DNA of 64,000 nucleotides. Origin: Marinomonas colpomeniae. Its GTDB lineage: Bacteria; Pseudomonadota; Gammaproteobacteria; Pseudomonadales; Marinomonadaceae. The notes under the pieces are model-generated. The model did not search any database, was not told the origin of the DNA, and saw only the letters and a program-made list of their open reading frames with translations. The position numbers and the translations under genes are program-made. How positions within the stretch are numbered: the first letter of the stretch is position 1; each line of letters starts with the position of its first letter. Location: assembly GCF_014803385.1 (NCBI RefSeq), contig NZ_JACYFC010000001.1:144136-208135 (forward strand), read 5' to 3'. This document shows, piece by piece, positions 45,558-55,100 of the stretch.

Positions 45558-45582
45558 AGGCAATTTAAAAATAACTGACTAC

Positions 45583-47070
45583 TTATGCGATAACAAACAA
45601 ATCCATAAAGCGGTTCACAGGTGTTTGTTCAAGTTTGGTTTGGTCTTTACAGAGAGAGAAAATCGTTTGGCATTGACGGTTTGGAAAGCGCGTTGCCAAG
45701 TTATTTTTAAACTTCTGCTCTAACAAAGGAATACCTTCTACACGGCGGCGGCGATGACCAACAGGGTATTCAACAACCACTTCTTCTGTGCTGCTGCCGT
45801 CTTTAAAAAATACCTGAATCGCGTTAGCGATAGAACGTTTATCGGCTTCTAGATATTCAGCGGTGAAACGCTTGTCTTCTACAATCTCCATCTTGTTGCG
45901 CAGCTCATCAATGATGGGATGTGTTGCATGGAAATCGTCTTCGTAATGCTCGGCAATTAAGTTACCAAAGGCTAATGGCACCGCGGCCATGTATTGCAAA
46001 CAATGGTCTCTGTCTGCTGCGTTTGCCAAAGGGCCTGATTTTGAAATGATGCGAATCGCAGATTCATGAGTACGAATCACAATTTTATCAATATCAGCCA
46101 AACGATCTTTAACTTGAGGGTGAAGTGTAACCGCGGCTTCTGCTGCGGTTTGTGCGTGAAATTCCGCAGGGAAGGAAATTTTAAACAAAATATTGTCCAT
46201 CACGTAAGTGCCATAATCCTGAGAGAATGAAAACTGACGTTGTGCTTCTGGTTTAATGGCTTGGTCTTTGTTGGTTTTCGAAAAAGACACATCATAGAAC
46301 CCCCACTGTGGTGCAGTTAGCACACTAGGAACCCCCATCTCACCGCGCATCGACATATCGGCTAAACGTACTGCTCGTGAAGTGGCATCGCCTGCCGCCC
46401 ATGATTTTCGTGAGCCAGCGTTTGGTGCGTGACGGTAAGTTCGTAAGGCAGAACCATCGACCCAAGCCTGAGAAATCGCTGCCATTATCTGTTCTCTATC
46501 GCCCCCCATCATCTTGGTAACCACAGCCGCAGACGCGACTCGCACCAATAACACGTGACACAAACCGACGCGATTAAACGAATTTTCTAAGGCGATAACG
46601 CCTTGAATCTCATGAGCCATTACCATGGATTCTAAAACGTCACGCATGGTTAACGGTGAGTCGCCATTCGATAATCGAACTTGAGACAAGTGATCGGCGA
46701 TGGCTAAGATGCCACCTAAATTGTCTGATGGATGCCCCCACTCTGCCGCCAACCAAGTGTCGTTGTAATCGAGCCAACGAATAATACAACCAATGTCCCA
46801 AGCGGCTTTTACTGGATCGAGTGCAAACGAGGTTCCTGGTACGCGAGCGCCATTAGGGACGACAGTGCCTTGTACCATTGGCCCTAAATGTTTAGTGCAT
46901 TCTGGGAAGCGCAGGGCGAGTAAACCACAACCAAGCGTATCCATTAGGCAGTTACGAGCCGTGTCTAACGCTTCTTCACTGGTGACTTTAAAGTCAATCA
47001 CATAGTCCACGATATCTTGAATAACTTGGTCGTAATCTGGACGATTATTTACATCTACATTGGCACTCAT
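45583..47070 (-). CDS. prpD: 2-methylcitrate dehydratase PrpD
   Basis: A 495-residue MmgE/PrpD-family enzyme that dehydrates 2-methylcitrate to 2-methyl-cis-aconitate in propionate breakdown. The [16 protein letters not shown] start, [59 protein letters not shown] and the [30 protein letters not shown] block agree with E. coli PrpD. It is the last gene of prpBCD. No AcnD/PrpF pair is present, so the PrpD route operates, with a general aconitase for rehydration. Confidence 0.95.
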   Translation of the reverse strand: MSANVDVNNRPDYDQVIQDIVDYVIDFKVTSEEALDTARNCLMDTLGCGLLALRFPECTKHLGPMVQGTVVPNGARVPGTSFALDPVKAAWDIGCIIRWLDYNDTWLAAEWGHPSDNLGGILAIADHLSQVRLSNGDSPLTMRDVLESMVMAHEIQGVIALENSFNRVGLCHVLLVRVASAAVVTKMMGGDREQIMAAISQAWVDGSALRTYRHAPNAGSRKSWAAGDATSRAVRLADMSMRGEMGVPSVLTAPQWGFYDVSFSKTNKDQAIKPEAQRQFSFSQDYGTYVMDNILFKISFPAEFHAQTAAEAAVTLHPQVKDRLADIDKIVIRTHESAIRIISKSGPLANAADRDHCLQYMAAVPLAFGNLIAEHYEDDFHATHPIIDELRNKMEIVEDKRFTAEYLEADKRSIANAIQVFFKDGSSTEEVVVEYPVGHRRRRVEGIPLLEQKFKNNLATRFPNRQCQTIFSLCKDQTKLEQTPVNRFMDLFVIA

Positions 47071-47124
47071 TGTCTTTCCCTTTAATTCTAAACTTTAAAA
47101 TTTTAGTGTGTTGGTAAGGTCGCT

Positions 47125-48264
47125 TTATGGACGATCGTCTATCGCAACCCAATCAGCATGATCTGGCCCGATATAATCGGCGCTAGGGCGAATAATTCGG
47201 TTATTGGCTCTTTGTTCCATTACATGAGCGGCCCAACCAGTAACGCGTGAACAAACAAAAATGGGTGTGAACAGCTTGGTCGGAATGTTCATAAAACGGT
47301 ACGCACTGGCATGGAAAAAATCCGCATTGCAGAAGAGTTTCTTTTCTCGCCACATCACTTCTTCGCAGCGTTCAGATACTGCGTATAAGTGATCATCTCC
47401 AGTTGCTTCGCTGAGTTTTTTAGACCACTTTTTAATGATGTCATTGCGTGGATCTCGTTCGCTGTAAATAGCGTGACCAAACCCCATAATCTTTTCTTTA
47501 TTAGCCAGTTTTTGCATCAGAGCTGCTTCGGCTTCATCTGCGCTTTTCCACGGTTCTATCATGTCCATGGCCGCTTCGTTTGCGCCACCGTGTAATGGTC
47601 CGCGTAAGCTACCAATGCCGCCTGTCACACAAGAATGCATATCCGATAACGTAGAGGCACAGACACGTGCCGTAAACGTAGACGCATTGAACTCGTGTTC
47701 TGCGTACAGAATTAAAGAGGCATTCATTACTTGAGTATGCAGCTCGCTTGGCTCCTCATCGTGCAGCATGGTTAAGAAATGCCCCGCCAAGGACGAGATG
47801 TGCATATTGTGGGTATCGACACGAACGCCATCGTGACTGAAACGATACCAATACACGACGATAGCAGGCAACGTTGCCAATAAGCGGTCAGCGGCGTGTA
47901 ATCCTAATGAAGGTTGTTTTTCAAAAGGGAGTTCAGGCTCAATATTACCTAGAAAAGAACAACCCGTACGCATTACATCCATTGGGTGAGCATCTTTTGG
48001 AATAAGCTCCAAGACAGCTTTTAATTCTTCCGGCAGACTACGTAAACTCATCAACTTGTGTTCATAATCGTGAAGTTGAGTTCGGTTGGGTAGGGTTCCA
48101 TAAAGTAATAAATAAGCTACTTCTTCAAAGCTAGCGTTGTCGGCTAAAACATCGATATCATAACCGCGATAAGTTAACCCTGCAGCGGCTTTGCCAACGG
48201 TGCATAATGCTGTTTCACCTGCGCTTTGGCCTCTTAAGCCTGCGCCAGAAAGTACTTTTGTCAT
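47125..48264 (-). CDS. prpC: 2-methylcitrate synthase PrpC
   Basis: A 379-residue citrate-synthase-fold enzyme condensing propionyl-CoA with oxaloacetate. The catalytic histidines are seen in GSLRGPLHGGANEAAMDM and MGFGHAIYSERDPRNDIIKKW, and the aspartate in FCNADFFHASAYRFM. The opening LSGAGLRGQSAGETALCTVGK is characteristic of PrpC rather than GltA. It lies 54 bases before prpD and 91 bases after prpB. Confidence 0.95.
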   Translation of the reverse strand: MTKVLSGAGLRGQSAGETALCTVGKAAAGLTYRGYDIDVLADNASFEEVAYLLLYGTLPNRTQLHDYEHKLMSLRSLPEELKAVLELIPKDAHPMDVMRTGCSFLGNIEPELPFEKQPSLGLHAADRLLATLPAIVVYWYRFSHDGVRVDTHNMHISSLAGHFLTMLHDEEPSELHTQVMNASLILYAEHEFNASTFTARVCASTLSDMHSCVTGGIGSLRGPLHGGANEAAMDMIEPWKSADEAEAALMQKLANKEKIMGFGHAIYSERDPRNDIIKKWSKKLSEATGDDHLYAVSERCEEVMWREKKLFCNADFFHASAYRFMNIPTKLFTPIFVCSRVTGWAAHVMEQRANNRIIRPSADYIGPDHADWVAIDDRP

Positions 48265-48355
48265 ATCGTTTCTCCATTGTTATTTTTAGCTGAGAAATCA
48301 TTAGATTTTTTGTATTTTAGATTTTGTGTTTTTAAGTGCTACTGGTTCTTTTCTT

Positions 48356-49240
48356 TTAGTTCTTTTTTTCAGAGAAGAGCGCATCTAGCTTTTCTTCATA
48401 TTCATGATAGTTGAGAAATTCGTAGAGCTCATTTCGTGTCTGCATAGAATCGACGACATCACGCTGATGGCCATCGTTTAACAAATGCTGATACACATTT
48501 AACGCTGCTTTATTCATCGCTCTAAAAGCGCTGAGAGGATAGAGCACTAAGTCGACGCCTGCGCCAGCCAGCTCTTCTTTACTGAACAAGGGGGTTGCGC
48601 CGAATTCAGTAATATTGGCTAAAACTGGGACATTCACCGCAGCAACAAATTCTTTGTATTGATCTAATGTGATCATGGCTTCTGGGAAAATCATATCGGC
48701 GCCAGCGTCTACGCAAGCAATTGCACGTTCGATGGCAGATTCCATACCTTCCACTGCCAACGCATCGGTACGCGCCATAATGACAAAATTGTCGTCAACA
48801 CGAGCGTCTACGCATGCTTTGACGCGATCGACCATTTCACTCTGGCTAACAATGGCTTTATTAGGTCGATGACCACAGCGTTTTTGCTGTACTTGGTCTT
48901 CAATATGAACCGCTGCAGCGCCCGCTTTTTCCATTTCTTGAATGGCTCTAGTGATATTAAATGCGCCACCGAAGCCTGTGTCGATATCAACTAATAATGG
49001 CAAGTTTGACGCTGACGTAATGCGGCGTACATCTTCGAGTACATCATGTAAATCTGTCATGCCTAAGTCGGGTAAGCCATAAGATGCATTGGCGACACCT
49101 CCGCCAGATAAATACAGCGCGTGGTGTCCTGTTTGCTCTGCCATCATCGCGCAATAGGCGTTAACAGCTCCAACTACTTGCAATGGGGACTGATCTTTTA
49201 CTGCTTGTCTAAAGCGTGCACCGGGGGAAAGTCTTGTCAT
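48356..49240 (-). CDS. prpB: 2-methylisocitrate lyase PrpB
   Basis: A 294-residue isocitrate-lyase-superfamily enzyme that splits 2-methylisocitrate into pyruvate and succinate. The active-site loop reads KRCGH (within [13 protein letters not shown]), as in PrpB, not the KKCGH of isocitrate lyase. The [16 protein letters not shown] and [14 protein letters not shown] segments also fit. A GAGAGG ribosome site precedes the ATG. First structural gene after the GntR regulator, with a 49-base gap. Confidence 0.95.
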   Translation of the reverse strand: MTRLSPGARFRQAVKDQSPLQVVGAVNAYCAMMAEQTGHHALYLSGGGVANASYGLPDLGMTDLHDVLEDVRRITSASNLPLLVDIDTGFGGAFNITRAIQEMEKAGAAAVHIEDQVQQKRCGHRPNKAIVSQSEMVDRVKACVDARVDDNFVIMARTDALAVEGMESAIERAIACVDAGADMIFPEAMITLDQYKEFVAAVNVPVLANITEFGATPLFSKEELAGAGVDLVLYPLSAFRAMNKAALNVYQHLLNDGHQRDVVDSMQTRNELYEFLNYHEYEEKLDALFSEKKN

Positions 49241-49289
49241 GGTATTCCTCTCTTTTGCTTTTTCTTATTCGAATTTAAAGGACATTTCA

Positions 49290-49976
49290 TTAATGGGAAG
49301 CGAGAACCGCTTGTTCCATTGCTTGCTTTAGTAAATGACAGGATCGACTGATATGACGACGCATAAGTAGCTCGGCCAAGTCACCTTCATGGTTGGCAAT
49401 TGCATCCAAAATAGCTCTATGTTCACGCAATGCTTGACGAGGGTCGCTACGTTTATCGGCTGTGTGACGACGATACATGCGGATCACGGCATACAACTCT
49501 TCTGTCAGTAGTCGTATTAATTTGGCGTTGCCACTGGCGTGAATGATACGTAAATGGAAATCGTCATTACCGCCCTGTTGTAAGTAATGCTCATCTTGGT
49601 TGTTATCAAGGTGGGCTTGATGTTTGTCGAGTAAGGCATACAAGCTGTTCACTTCATCTGTATGCATTGTGGTGGCTGCCAATCTTGTTGCCATACCTTC
49701 CAATGCTTCACGCATAGTAAAGGTGTCTTGCATGTCTTGGATGTTTAACTGGATAACGCGCGCACCAACATTGGCAGTACGAGTCACCAAACCTAATCCT
49801 TCTAACTTAACGATGGCTTCCCTGAGTGGCCCACGAGAAACACCGTACTGTTTGGCAAGCTCAGGTTCGGAAATCTTACTTCCCTGTGGAATGTGGCCTT
49901 GCACGATAGCGTTAATAAGCTGCTGTGCGATATCTTCAGATAAAGTGGCAGATTTGATGGAAACAAGATTATTCAT
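49290..49976 (-). CDS. FadR-type GntR regulator of the propionate operon
   Basis: A transcription factor of about 228 residues: an N-terminal winged helix (with LAKQYGVSRGPLREAIVKLEGLGLV) and an FCD effector domain (from about 80) with the metal-binding histidines of the FadR group (DDFHLRIIHASGN; LREHRAILDAI). The frame is open to an ATG at 50075, but that would put operator-like palindromes inside the coding part; the ATG near 49976 fits family start positions better, though its ribosome site is poor. It heads the prpBCD operon and probably senses 2-methylcitrate or propionyl-CoA. Confidence 0.88.
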   Translation of the reverse strand: MNNLVSIKSATLSEDIAQQLINAIVQGHIPQGSKISEPELAKQYGVSRGPLREAIVKLEGLGLVTRTANVGARVIQLNIQDMQDTFTMREALEGMATRLAATTMHTDEVNSLYALLDKHQAHLDNNQDEHYLQQGGNDDFHLRIIHASGNAKLIRLLTEELYAVIRMYRRHTADKRSDPRQALREHRAILDAIANHEGDLAELLMRRHISRSCHLLKQAMEQAVLASH

Positions 49977-49994
49977 AAAAAACCAAATAACTAT

Positions 49995-50059
49995 ATTGTT
50001 GACAATGTAGGTATTTATAATCTTGTTTTTGAGGTTTATCAAGTCATATTGTCGACAAT
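49995..50059. promoter_or_regulatory. Two palindromic operators of the GntR regulator
   Basis: ATTGTTGACAAT (49995-50006) and the perfect palindrome ATTGTCGACAAT (50048-50059) lie 53 bases apart, about five helical turns. They sit upstream of the regulator-prpBCD transcript. A third copy lies at 50221-50231. This is the form of site bound by FadR-type regulators, so they are likely autoregulatory operators. Confidence 0.75.
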
Positions 50060-50220
50060 GAGGTTGTTTTTTCATTATCCTTTAGTCGTATAAGGTGTGT
50101 GTTTTTTGCTTTTCACAGTGGATAACAGTGTGTTTATTAAAAGGTTTTTCATATTTACTCGATAGAGAGCTAGAAAAACTGATAAAGTCATACAAATTAT
50201 TTAAATAGTATTTTTATCAA

Positions 50221-50231
50221 GTGTCGACAAT
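50221..50231. promoter_or_regulatory. Third operator copy
   Basis: GTGTCGACAAT keeps the TGTCGACA core of the two sites at 49995-50059 and lies 71 bases before the small gene at 50302. It may link that gene to the regulon or aid looping. Confidence 0.5.
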
Positions 50232-50301
50232 CCTATGCAGTTAGTCATTGCTTTAGTCCGTTTGTTTTGGCCTTTTGATAAAAGAAGAAATAAGGGAAGT
50301 C

Positions 50302-50562
50302 ATGAAAAAAATTAAAAACGAAGCAGCCCTAAGTAAAAAAGCCATCCAAGTTGGCGAGAACTACGCGCTTAAACGAGGTTACGAAGGTTTTTCTGCAACA
50401 ATGTCTGCCAATGAAAAAACGGAATCCATCTATCGCTTGTTAGTGTTAGACAAACTTATAGTCGGTTTACCTGCAGACAAAGAAGACTTGCCGAGCATGA
50501 AGCACAAATTAGCTCTATGGATTCAAAAACACTTACCAAAAGATGATCCTTTGCTGAAATAA
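50302..50562 (+). CDS. Small hypothetical protein, DUF5062-like
   Basis: An 86-residue basic, helical protein beginning MKKIKNEAALSKKAIQVGENYALKRGYEGF. It resembles small gammaproteobacterial proteins grouped as DUF5062, which have no known function. The frame is open from 50275, but ATG at 50302 has an AAGGGAAG ribosome site. No membrane or signal segment. It is divergent from the propionate regulator. Confidence 0.6.
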   Translation: MKKIKNEAALSKKAIQVGENYALKRGYEGFSATMSANEKTESIYRLLVLDKLIVGLPADKEDLPSMKHKLALWIQKHLPKDDPLLK

Positions 50563-50628
50563 GCTTACAGGCGATAAAAGCAGAGACATTAAGTCGTTAA
50601 AAATATTTTTAAAGTAAGGAACAACCAG

Positions 50629-51099
50629 ATGGACAACAAAGCATTAGCAATAGAAGCCATAAACCTTGTAAAACCAGCGATTGATCAATTGTTTGAAAAG
50701 ACTTGCCGTAAAGAGCTTCATATCGTGATCATGAACCCACAGCTAAAGCCATGGGAAGCGCCTTTTGAAGACGCTATTTTGCATGAATGTACATTTGGTA
50801 CGCCAGAAAGCTGGCCTGCGCCTTTTGATGAATTAGCTCGTAACAAAGCCGCTCAAGCATGGCGTGATTCGGTTTCAAATATTGATCATCAAACGCTTCA
50901 TCCTTCTTCATTACGCGAAGGTGATGTGCTGTTCTACGGTTCTTTCGTTTATGGCAACATCGTTGTTGCTTGCAGTGGCGTAGAGCCTTGGTTTGACATG
51001 TTAGTAAGTGGTTGGATTGCTGTAGCACTTGAGCAATTGACCATTAATGAATATCAAACGACGAAAGCCTCAGAACCAACACGACGTTATAGAGCTTAG
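50629..51099 (+). CDS. Hypothetical protein
   Basis: A 156-residue soluble protein that I do not recognise. It has a helical N-terminus (ALAIEAINLVKPAIDQLFEKTCRKELHIVIMNP), an acidic middle and a beta-rich end, GDVLFYGSFVYGNIVVACSGVEPWFDMLVSGWIAVALEQLTINEY, like a small GAF- or heme-degrading-type sensor, though I cannot assign a family. An AAGGA ribosome site precedes the ATG. It follows the small DUF5062-like gene by 66 bases. Confidence 0.6.
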   Translation: MDNKALAIEAINLVKPAIDQLFEKTCRKELHIVIMNPQLKPWEAPFEDAILHECTFGTPESWPAPFDELARNKAAQAWRDSVSNIDHQTLHPSSLREGDVLFYGSFVYGNIVVACSGVEPWFDMLVSGWIAVALEQLTINEYQTTKASEPTRRYRA

Positions 51100-51123
51100 T
51101 TATGTGTTGCGAATACCAAGCAA

Positions 51124-51849
51124 TCACCAATCGATTGCTTGGTTGTTCCAATCTAAAAATGCCGCCTCGTTATCCATCGTTACTGTTTCCATAATCGACA
51201 ATAACTGATTTGCTACAAATTCAGCCGTAAAAAGTTTCCCTTCAGGAACAGAGTGTTGGAAAGGTTTTGATAAGGGTGTGTCTGTTGTACCAGGGTGAAA
51301 CGCGATGAGCTTAACGTTTTTTCCGCGTCTTGCGTACTCGATAGAGCTGGTCTTTATCAGCATATTTAACGCCGCTTTCGAAGCGCGGTAACTGTACCAA
51401 CCACCACTCTTATTATCTGAAATACTACCAATTCGAGCGCTTAACAAAGCCACTTGTGTCGCCTCATTACCTTTTAAAACAGGCAGCAGCTGACTCAACC
51501 ACAGCATGGGAACCACTGTGTTTGCATAAAAAGTGGCTTCTAATTGCATCGCATTAATATCTTCCAGCTTTTTCTCAGGCATCATATCTTCATTGTGCAG
51601 TATGCCATTACAAATTAGAACTTTAGTAATGGTTCCTGATGATGCCTTAAGATGTTGGCAAACTTCTCGAATACGCATTTCTGAGTTATCGCATTCTATC
51701 CAATGGGTTTTGCCTTCTTTCAATTTACCTTGTACAGAACGACTAATGGCATAAACACCGAAACAATCAGAATCTTCTTCAAACTGATTAATAGCGGCTT
51801 GAGCAATGGTACTGCTCGCACCAATAACAAGGGCATGGAATGGCTGCAT
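51124..51849 (-). CDS. SDR-family oxidoreductase
   Basis: A 241-residue short-chain dehydrogenase of the 'cell-cell-signalling C-factor' type: ALVIGASSTIAQAAINQF nucleotide motif, a YRASKAALNMLIK active site preceded by SARIGSISDNKSGGW, and a proline-rich C-terminus. The open frame runs 198 bases further upstream through the next gene, but ATG at 51849 has an AGGAGCC ribosome site. It follows the DCC-family gene by ten bases, so they are co-transcribed. Confidence 0.87.
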   Translation of the reverse strand: MQPFHALVIGASSTIAQAAINQFEEDSDCFGVYAISRSVQGKLKEGKTHWIECDNSEMRIREVCQHLKASSGTITKVLICNGILHNEDMMPEKKLEDINAMQLEATFYANTVVPMLWLSQLLPVLKGNEATQVALLSARIGSISDNKSGGWYSYRASKAALNMLIKTSSIEYARRGKNVKLIAFHPGTTDTPLSKPFQHSVPEGKLFTAEFVANQLLSIMETVTMDNEAAFLDWNNQAIDW

Positions 51850-51859
51850 AGATAGGCTC

Positions 51860-52249
51860 CTATTTTTCACAAGGAAGGCAATTGTCTTTGCCCCTGCTTT
51901 TACCGGAAATAAAAGACGATAGTTGATGGCGGTAACGGGCAAAGAAACGATAACCAAGGTCTGCAAAAATACGAATGACAGGCCAGCGTAATACCTGCAT
52001 CCATTTATGCTTTCCGACCAACTTCCACGACAAGTAGGTGACATCAAGACCAGTGATTATCTGACCATTTTCTAATTGGCCATGGAGTCTTTTGTCAGCT
52101 TCAATTGGATCAATATGAGGAAAACGGTCACCGAAATCGCTAGCGTGAATGTCTTCTAGTATCAGCTTTTTATTCACATCTAAGCTCTGCAGTTGCTTCA
52201 TTTCAGCAGCGCAAAGCGGGCAATAGCCATCATAAAAAATAGTTAACAT
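51860..52249 (-). CDS. DCC-family thiol-disulfide oxidoreductase-like protein (DUF393)
   Basis: A 129-residue DCC (DUF393) protein. The thioredoxin-like start MLTIFYDGYCPLCAAEM bears the CPLC active-site motif, followed by HASDFGDRFPHID and the conserved GLDVTYLSWKLVGKHKWMQVLRWPVIRIFADLGYRFFARYR. The role is unproven but a thiol redox function is expected. It sits in a same-strand group with an SDR gene behind it and DUF3429 in front. Confidence 0.87.
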   Translation of the reverse strand: MLTIFYDGYCPLCAAEMKQLQSLDVNKKLILEDIHASDFGDRFPHIDPIEADKRLHGQLENGQIITGLDVTYLSWKLVGKHKWMQVLRWPVIRIFADLGYRFFARYRHQLSSFISGKSRGKDNCLPCEK

Positions 52250-52405
52250 AGTCAGTTACTCTTATGAATGCTTACACCGCGTAAACAGTGAAGCATAAAT
52301 TAGTTGCGCACGTGTTTTATGGCGCACTCAGTAAATGATACGCAGTGGAGAAGTGATTAGATCAGTATTTATATGTTGCCGTTAGTGTTGTCATTAAGAC
52401 TGGTG

Positions 52406-52852
52406 TTAGTCATGAGGGTAAAGCATAAGCAAATGCAATACACAGACTATAAGAGTGATACCAAAGCGCATATTTAAATAACGAGAGTGAACACTGTTTT
52501 CTTCTCTAAGTGATCTTGCCTCAACCCAAAAAAGGCTGATAAAACCAAGCAAGAGAAGGGCAATGGATAATGACGACACTTCAAGCAATAAAGAGAACCA
52601 AGCACCAAGCGCAATCACATTACTTGAAATTAGCAAGTACTGACTCATCGTACTGATTCTTTTGTTAATGCATTGTCCCCAAAGCGTGCCGCTTAAGAAA
52701 CTCAGAATAATGGCGCTGTAGGTGGTGAATAAATAAGACCCTGACTCATCAAATAGCATTTGATTAGTCCAGCTCAAGTAGGTTGAAAAGGCAAAAGGAA
52801 TGATACCTAATACACTAAGCTGAAGTGACAAAATAGAAGAAGACGTTCGCAT
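52406..52852 (-). CDS. DUF3429 membrane protein
   Basis: A 148-residue membrane protein with about four to five helices and the DUF3429 pattern (LGIIPFAFSTYLSW, AIILSFLSGTLWGQ, SNVIALGAWFSLLL, YLNMRFGITLIVCVLHLL). Function unknown. An AAGGTAAGG ribosome site precedes the ATG. The 156-base gap to the DCC gene leaves it open whether they share one transcript; in marine bacteria these genes often co-occur with light- or oxidative-stress genes, but none is next to it here. Confidence 0.78.
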   Translation of the reverse strand: MRTSSSILSLQLSVLGIIPFAFSTYLSWTNQMLFDESGSYLFTTYSAIILSFLSGTLWGQCINKRISTMSQYLLISSNVIALGAWFSLLLEVSSLSIALLLLGFISLFWVEARSLREENSVHSRYLNMRFGITLIVCVLHLLMLYPHD

Positions 52853-53159
52853 AATAAAAGCCTTACCTTTTTTTGAAGTGAAATGCGTAAGTAAAGTGAA
52901 CGCAAATGAATTTTAGTCTTAATAGAAGACTAAATGCCAGTTATCAGAGATATCTTCTACGTACTTTACGTTTCTTTATCCCTTTTAGTTCACTCTTGTT
53001 ACTTTCTATAGGTCCAATGGGTAATCGTCATTGAGCGAAATACAGTCAAAGAGTACAATGTACGGCAATAATGATCGTTTGATCGTGAAGTCACTAGACT
53101 TTACGTTTTAGAATGGTCGCGTCTTACTTAACAAAATTTGCTATTAAGGTTGTTTCGAA
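52853..53159. other. Divergent promoter region, glyS / DUF3429
   Basis: This 307-base spacer has no gene I can support. It carries promoters for two divergent genes, and a tandem GATCGTTTGATCGT repeat at about 53073-53086 that could be a regulator site or part of the glycyl-tRNA synthetase leader. No clear riboswitch or T-box was seen. Confidence 0.35.
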
Positions 53160-54536
53160 ATGCCAGCTAAAACAATGGATGAACTTGTTTCCCTATGTAA
53201 ACGTCGTGGATTTATTTTCCAAGGCAGCGAAATCTACGGTGGTATGCAAGGTGCTTACGATTATGGTCCGTTGGGCGTTGAGTTAAAAAACAACATCAAA
53301 GCGGCTTGGTGGCGTTCAATGGTTTATGAACGTGATGACGTAGAAGGGTTAGACGCTGCGATTATTCAAAACAAGCACGTTTACAAATATTCTGGTCACG
53401 AAGACACGTTTACAGACCCAATGGTCGATTGTCACGAATGTAAATCTCGTCTACGCGCCGATCACATGAAAGACATCAAAGTATGTGACAACTGTGGTTC
53501 TACAAATGTAACAGAGCCTCGTGACTTCAATTTGATGTTTAAGACCAATGTTGGCCCAATGGTGGATGAAGAGTCTTACACTTACCTTCGTCCAGAAACG
53601 GCTCAAGGTATCTTCACTAACTTCAAAAACGTGGTCGATTCTACTTCTCGTACTTTGCCTTTTGGTATTGCTCAGATAGGTAAATCATTCCGTAACGAAA
53701 TTACTCCTCGTAACTTCATCTTCCGTGTTCGTGAATTCGAACAAATGGAATTAGAATTCTTCTGTAAACCAGGTGAAGATGAAAAATGGCATGACTTCTG
53801 GGTGAACACACGTAAACAGTGGTGGTTGGATCAAGGTCTAACAGAAGAAAACATCCAGTTTGAATACGTAACGGGTGATGACCTTTCTCATTACTCAAAA
53901 TCGACTGTGGATATCTTGTACAAATTCCCACATGGTTTTGAAGAACTAGAAGGCGTTGCGAACCGTACAGATTACGATCTAGGTTCACACACCAAAGCAC
54001 AAGACGAGTTCGACATTACGGCAAAAGTGAAAAAGAACGAGCACTCTACGACGAAATTGGCAATGCGTGATCTAGAAGCCAACAAATGGGATGTGCCTTT
54101 CTGTATCGAACCTTCTGCCGGTCTAGACCGTGGTTTATTGGCTATCATCACTGAAGCCTACACAGAAGAAGAACTTCCAAATGGAACGTCACGTACGGTT
54201 CTTAAACTTAAGCCACATCTAGCGCCAATTAAAGTCGCTATTATGCCGCTGAAAAAGAACAAACCTGAAATCGTTGCCCTAGCAAAAGAGCTTAAAAACA
54301 AGCTTCAAAAACTGGGCCTAGGTCGTATTCTTTATGAAAACACAGGTAACGTAGGGAAAGGCTACCGTCGTCATGACGAAGTCGGTACGCCAATCTGTGT
54401 AACGGTTGATTTTGATTCAATTGAACAAGAAGGCGCACCAGTGACGGTTCGTGACCGTGATACGATGGAACAGATTGTTGTTCCAGCAGCTGATCTACCA
54501 GCTTACGTGGTGAATTATTTTATTAATCAAGATTAA
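53160..54536 (+). CDS. glyS: Glycine-tRNA ligase, single-chain (alpha2) type
   Basis: A 458-residue class II glycyl-tRNA synthetase of the homodimeric kind found in Firmicutes, Actinobacteria, archaea and eukaryotes. It starts with [21 protein letters not shown] and [15 protein letters not shown] zinc-ribbon-like DCHECKSRL...VCDNCGSTN segment holds four cysteines; motif 2 [26 protein letters not shown], motif 3 [14 protein letters not shown] and an anticodon-binding domain follow. Most gammaproteobacteria use the unrelated tetrameric GlyQ/GlyS form. A terminator follows. Confidence 0.93.
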   Translation: MPAKTMDELVSLCKRRGFIFQGSEIYGGMQGAYDYGPLGVELKNNIKAAWWRSMVYERDDVEGLDAAIIQNKHVYKYSGHEDTFTDPMVDCHECKSRLRADHMKDIKVCDNCGSTNVTEPRDFNLMFKTNVGPMVDEESYTYLRPETAQGIFTNFKNVVDSTSRTLPFGIAQIGKSFRNEITPRNFIFRVREFEQMELEFFCKPGEDEKWHDFWVNTRKQWWLDQGLTEENIQFEYVTGDDLSHYSKSTVDILYKFPHGFEELEGVANRTDYDLGSHTKAQDEFDITAKVKKNEHSTTKLAMRDLEANKWDVPFCIEPSAGLDRGLLAIITEAYTEEELPNGTSRTVLKLKPHLAPIKVAIMPLKKNKPEIVALAKELKNKLQKLGLGRILYENTGNVGKGYRRHDEVGTPICVTVDFDSIEQEGAPVTVRDRDTMEQIVVPAADLPAYVVNYFINQD

Positions 54537-54564
54537 TTTTTTGGGTTAGTAATTTAGAGATTAG

Positions 54565-54604
54565 AAATCCCTTTAAGGCGAGAGTCTTAAAGGGATTTTT
54601 TTGT
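54565..54604 (+). terminator. Terminator of glyS
   Basis: AAATCCCTTTAAG and CTTAAAGGGATTT form a 13-base stem followed by a seven-T run, 29 bases after the stop. Confidence 0.93.
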
Positions 54605-55001
54605 TTTTATAAAAAGGTTTTATTGAGTGTGAGAGTTTTTTTAGTTTCCATTTGAACGCTTTGGGAAGGGAGCATCTTTTCGCCCTGCTGGGCGAGTAAC
54701 TTTTGCCCAGAGCCGCAAAAGTAACCAAAAGGTCTCTCTAAGATCTTTAACGGCTCACTTTTTACTGCTAGTGAAAACTCTAGCACAACGGTCGCTTACG
54801 TAAGGTGTTTAGTCGACCTTCGTTTATTTTTGAATGCTTCAAACACGGTTACGTGAATATCGAGGTGTCGTGCAATCGGGATTGCATCGAAGGTTTATTG
54901 TGGGAAAAGTATGCCTATTAATAAATAGGTTAGGAATACTTATTCCTAAATCAAAAACAAACGGCAGTATGTGGTGCATATGACAAGTAAAAGCTATCAA
55001 C
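54605..55001. repeat. Intergenic repeat-like segment without genes
   Basis: This stretch of about 400 bases has no supportable gene. It contains a GC-rich palindrome (54681-54694, CGCCCTGCTGGGCG), then an 11-base stem with one mismatch (54696-54706 with 54715-54725, GTAACTTTTGC). Another palindrome, TGCAATCGGGATTGCA, lies near 54880. The CGCCC...GGCGAGTAACTTTTG...CAAAAGTAACC pattern is familiar from intergenic repeats in many gammaproteobacteria. Confidence 0.5.
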
Positions 55002-55034
55002 AAAAAATGCCCTAATGATGGGACATTTTTTATT
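55002..55034 (+). terminator. Orphan terminator
   Basis: AAAAAATGCCC pairs with GGGACATTTTTT (one bulge), then TATTAG, 25-60 bases before the next gene. No gene lies upstream to need it, since glyS already has its own terminator. It may end a small RNA or mark a lost gene. Confidence 0.65.
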
Positions 55035-55100
55035 AGTTGGTATGTAATTAAGGTCGTGTTATCACTGATAATAACTTTTTTGAACGATGGAATGATAATA

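Noticed and set aside
54660..54735. CRISPR-like or attC-like repeat
   Set aside because: The hairpins occur once each without regular spacing; better seen as a dispersed intergenic repeat. No CRISPR array was found in the window.
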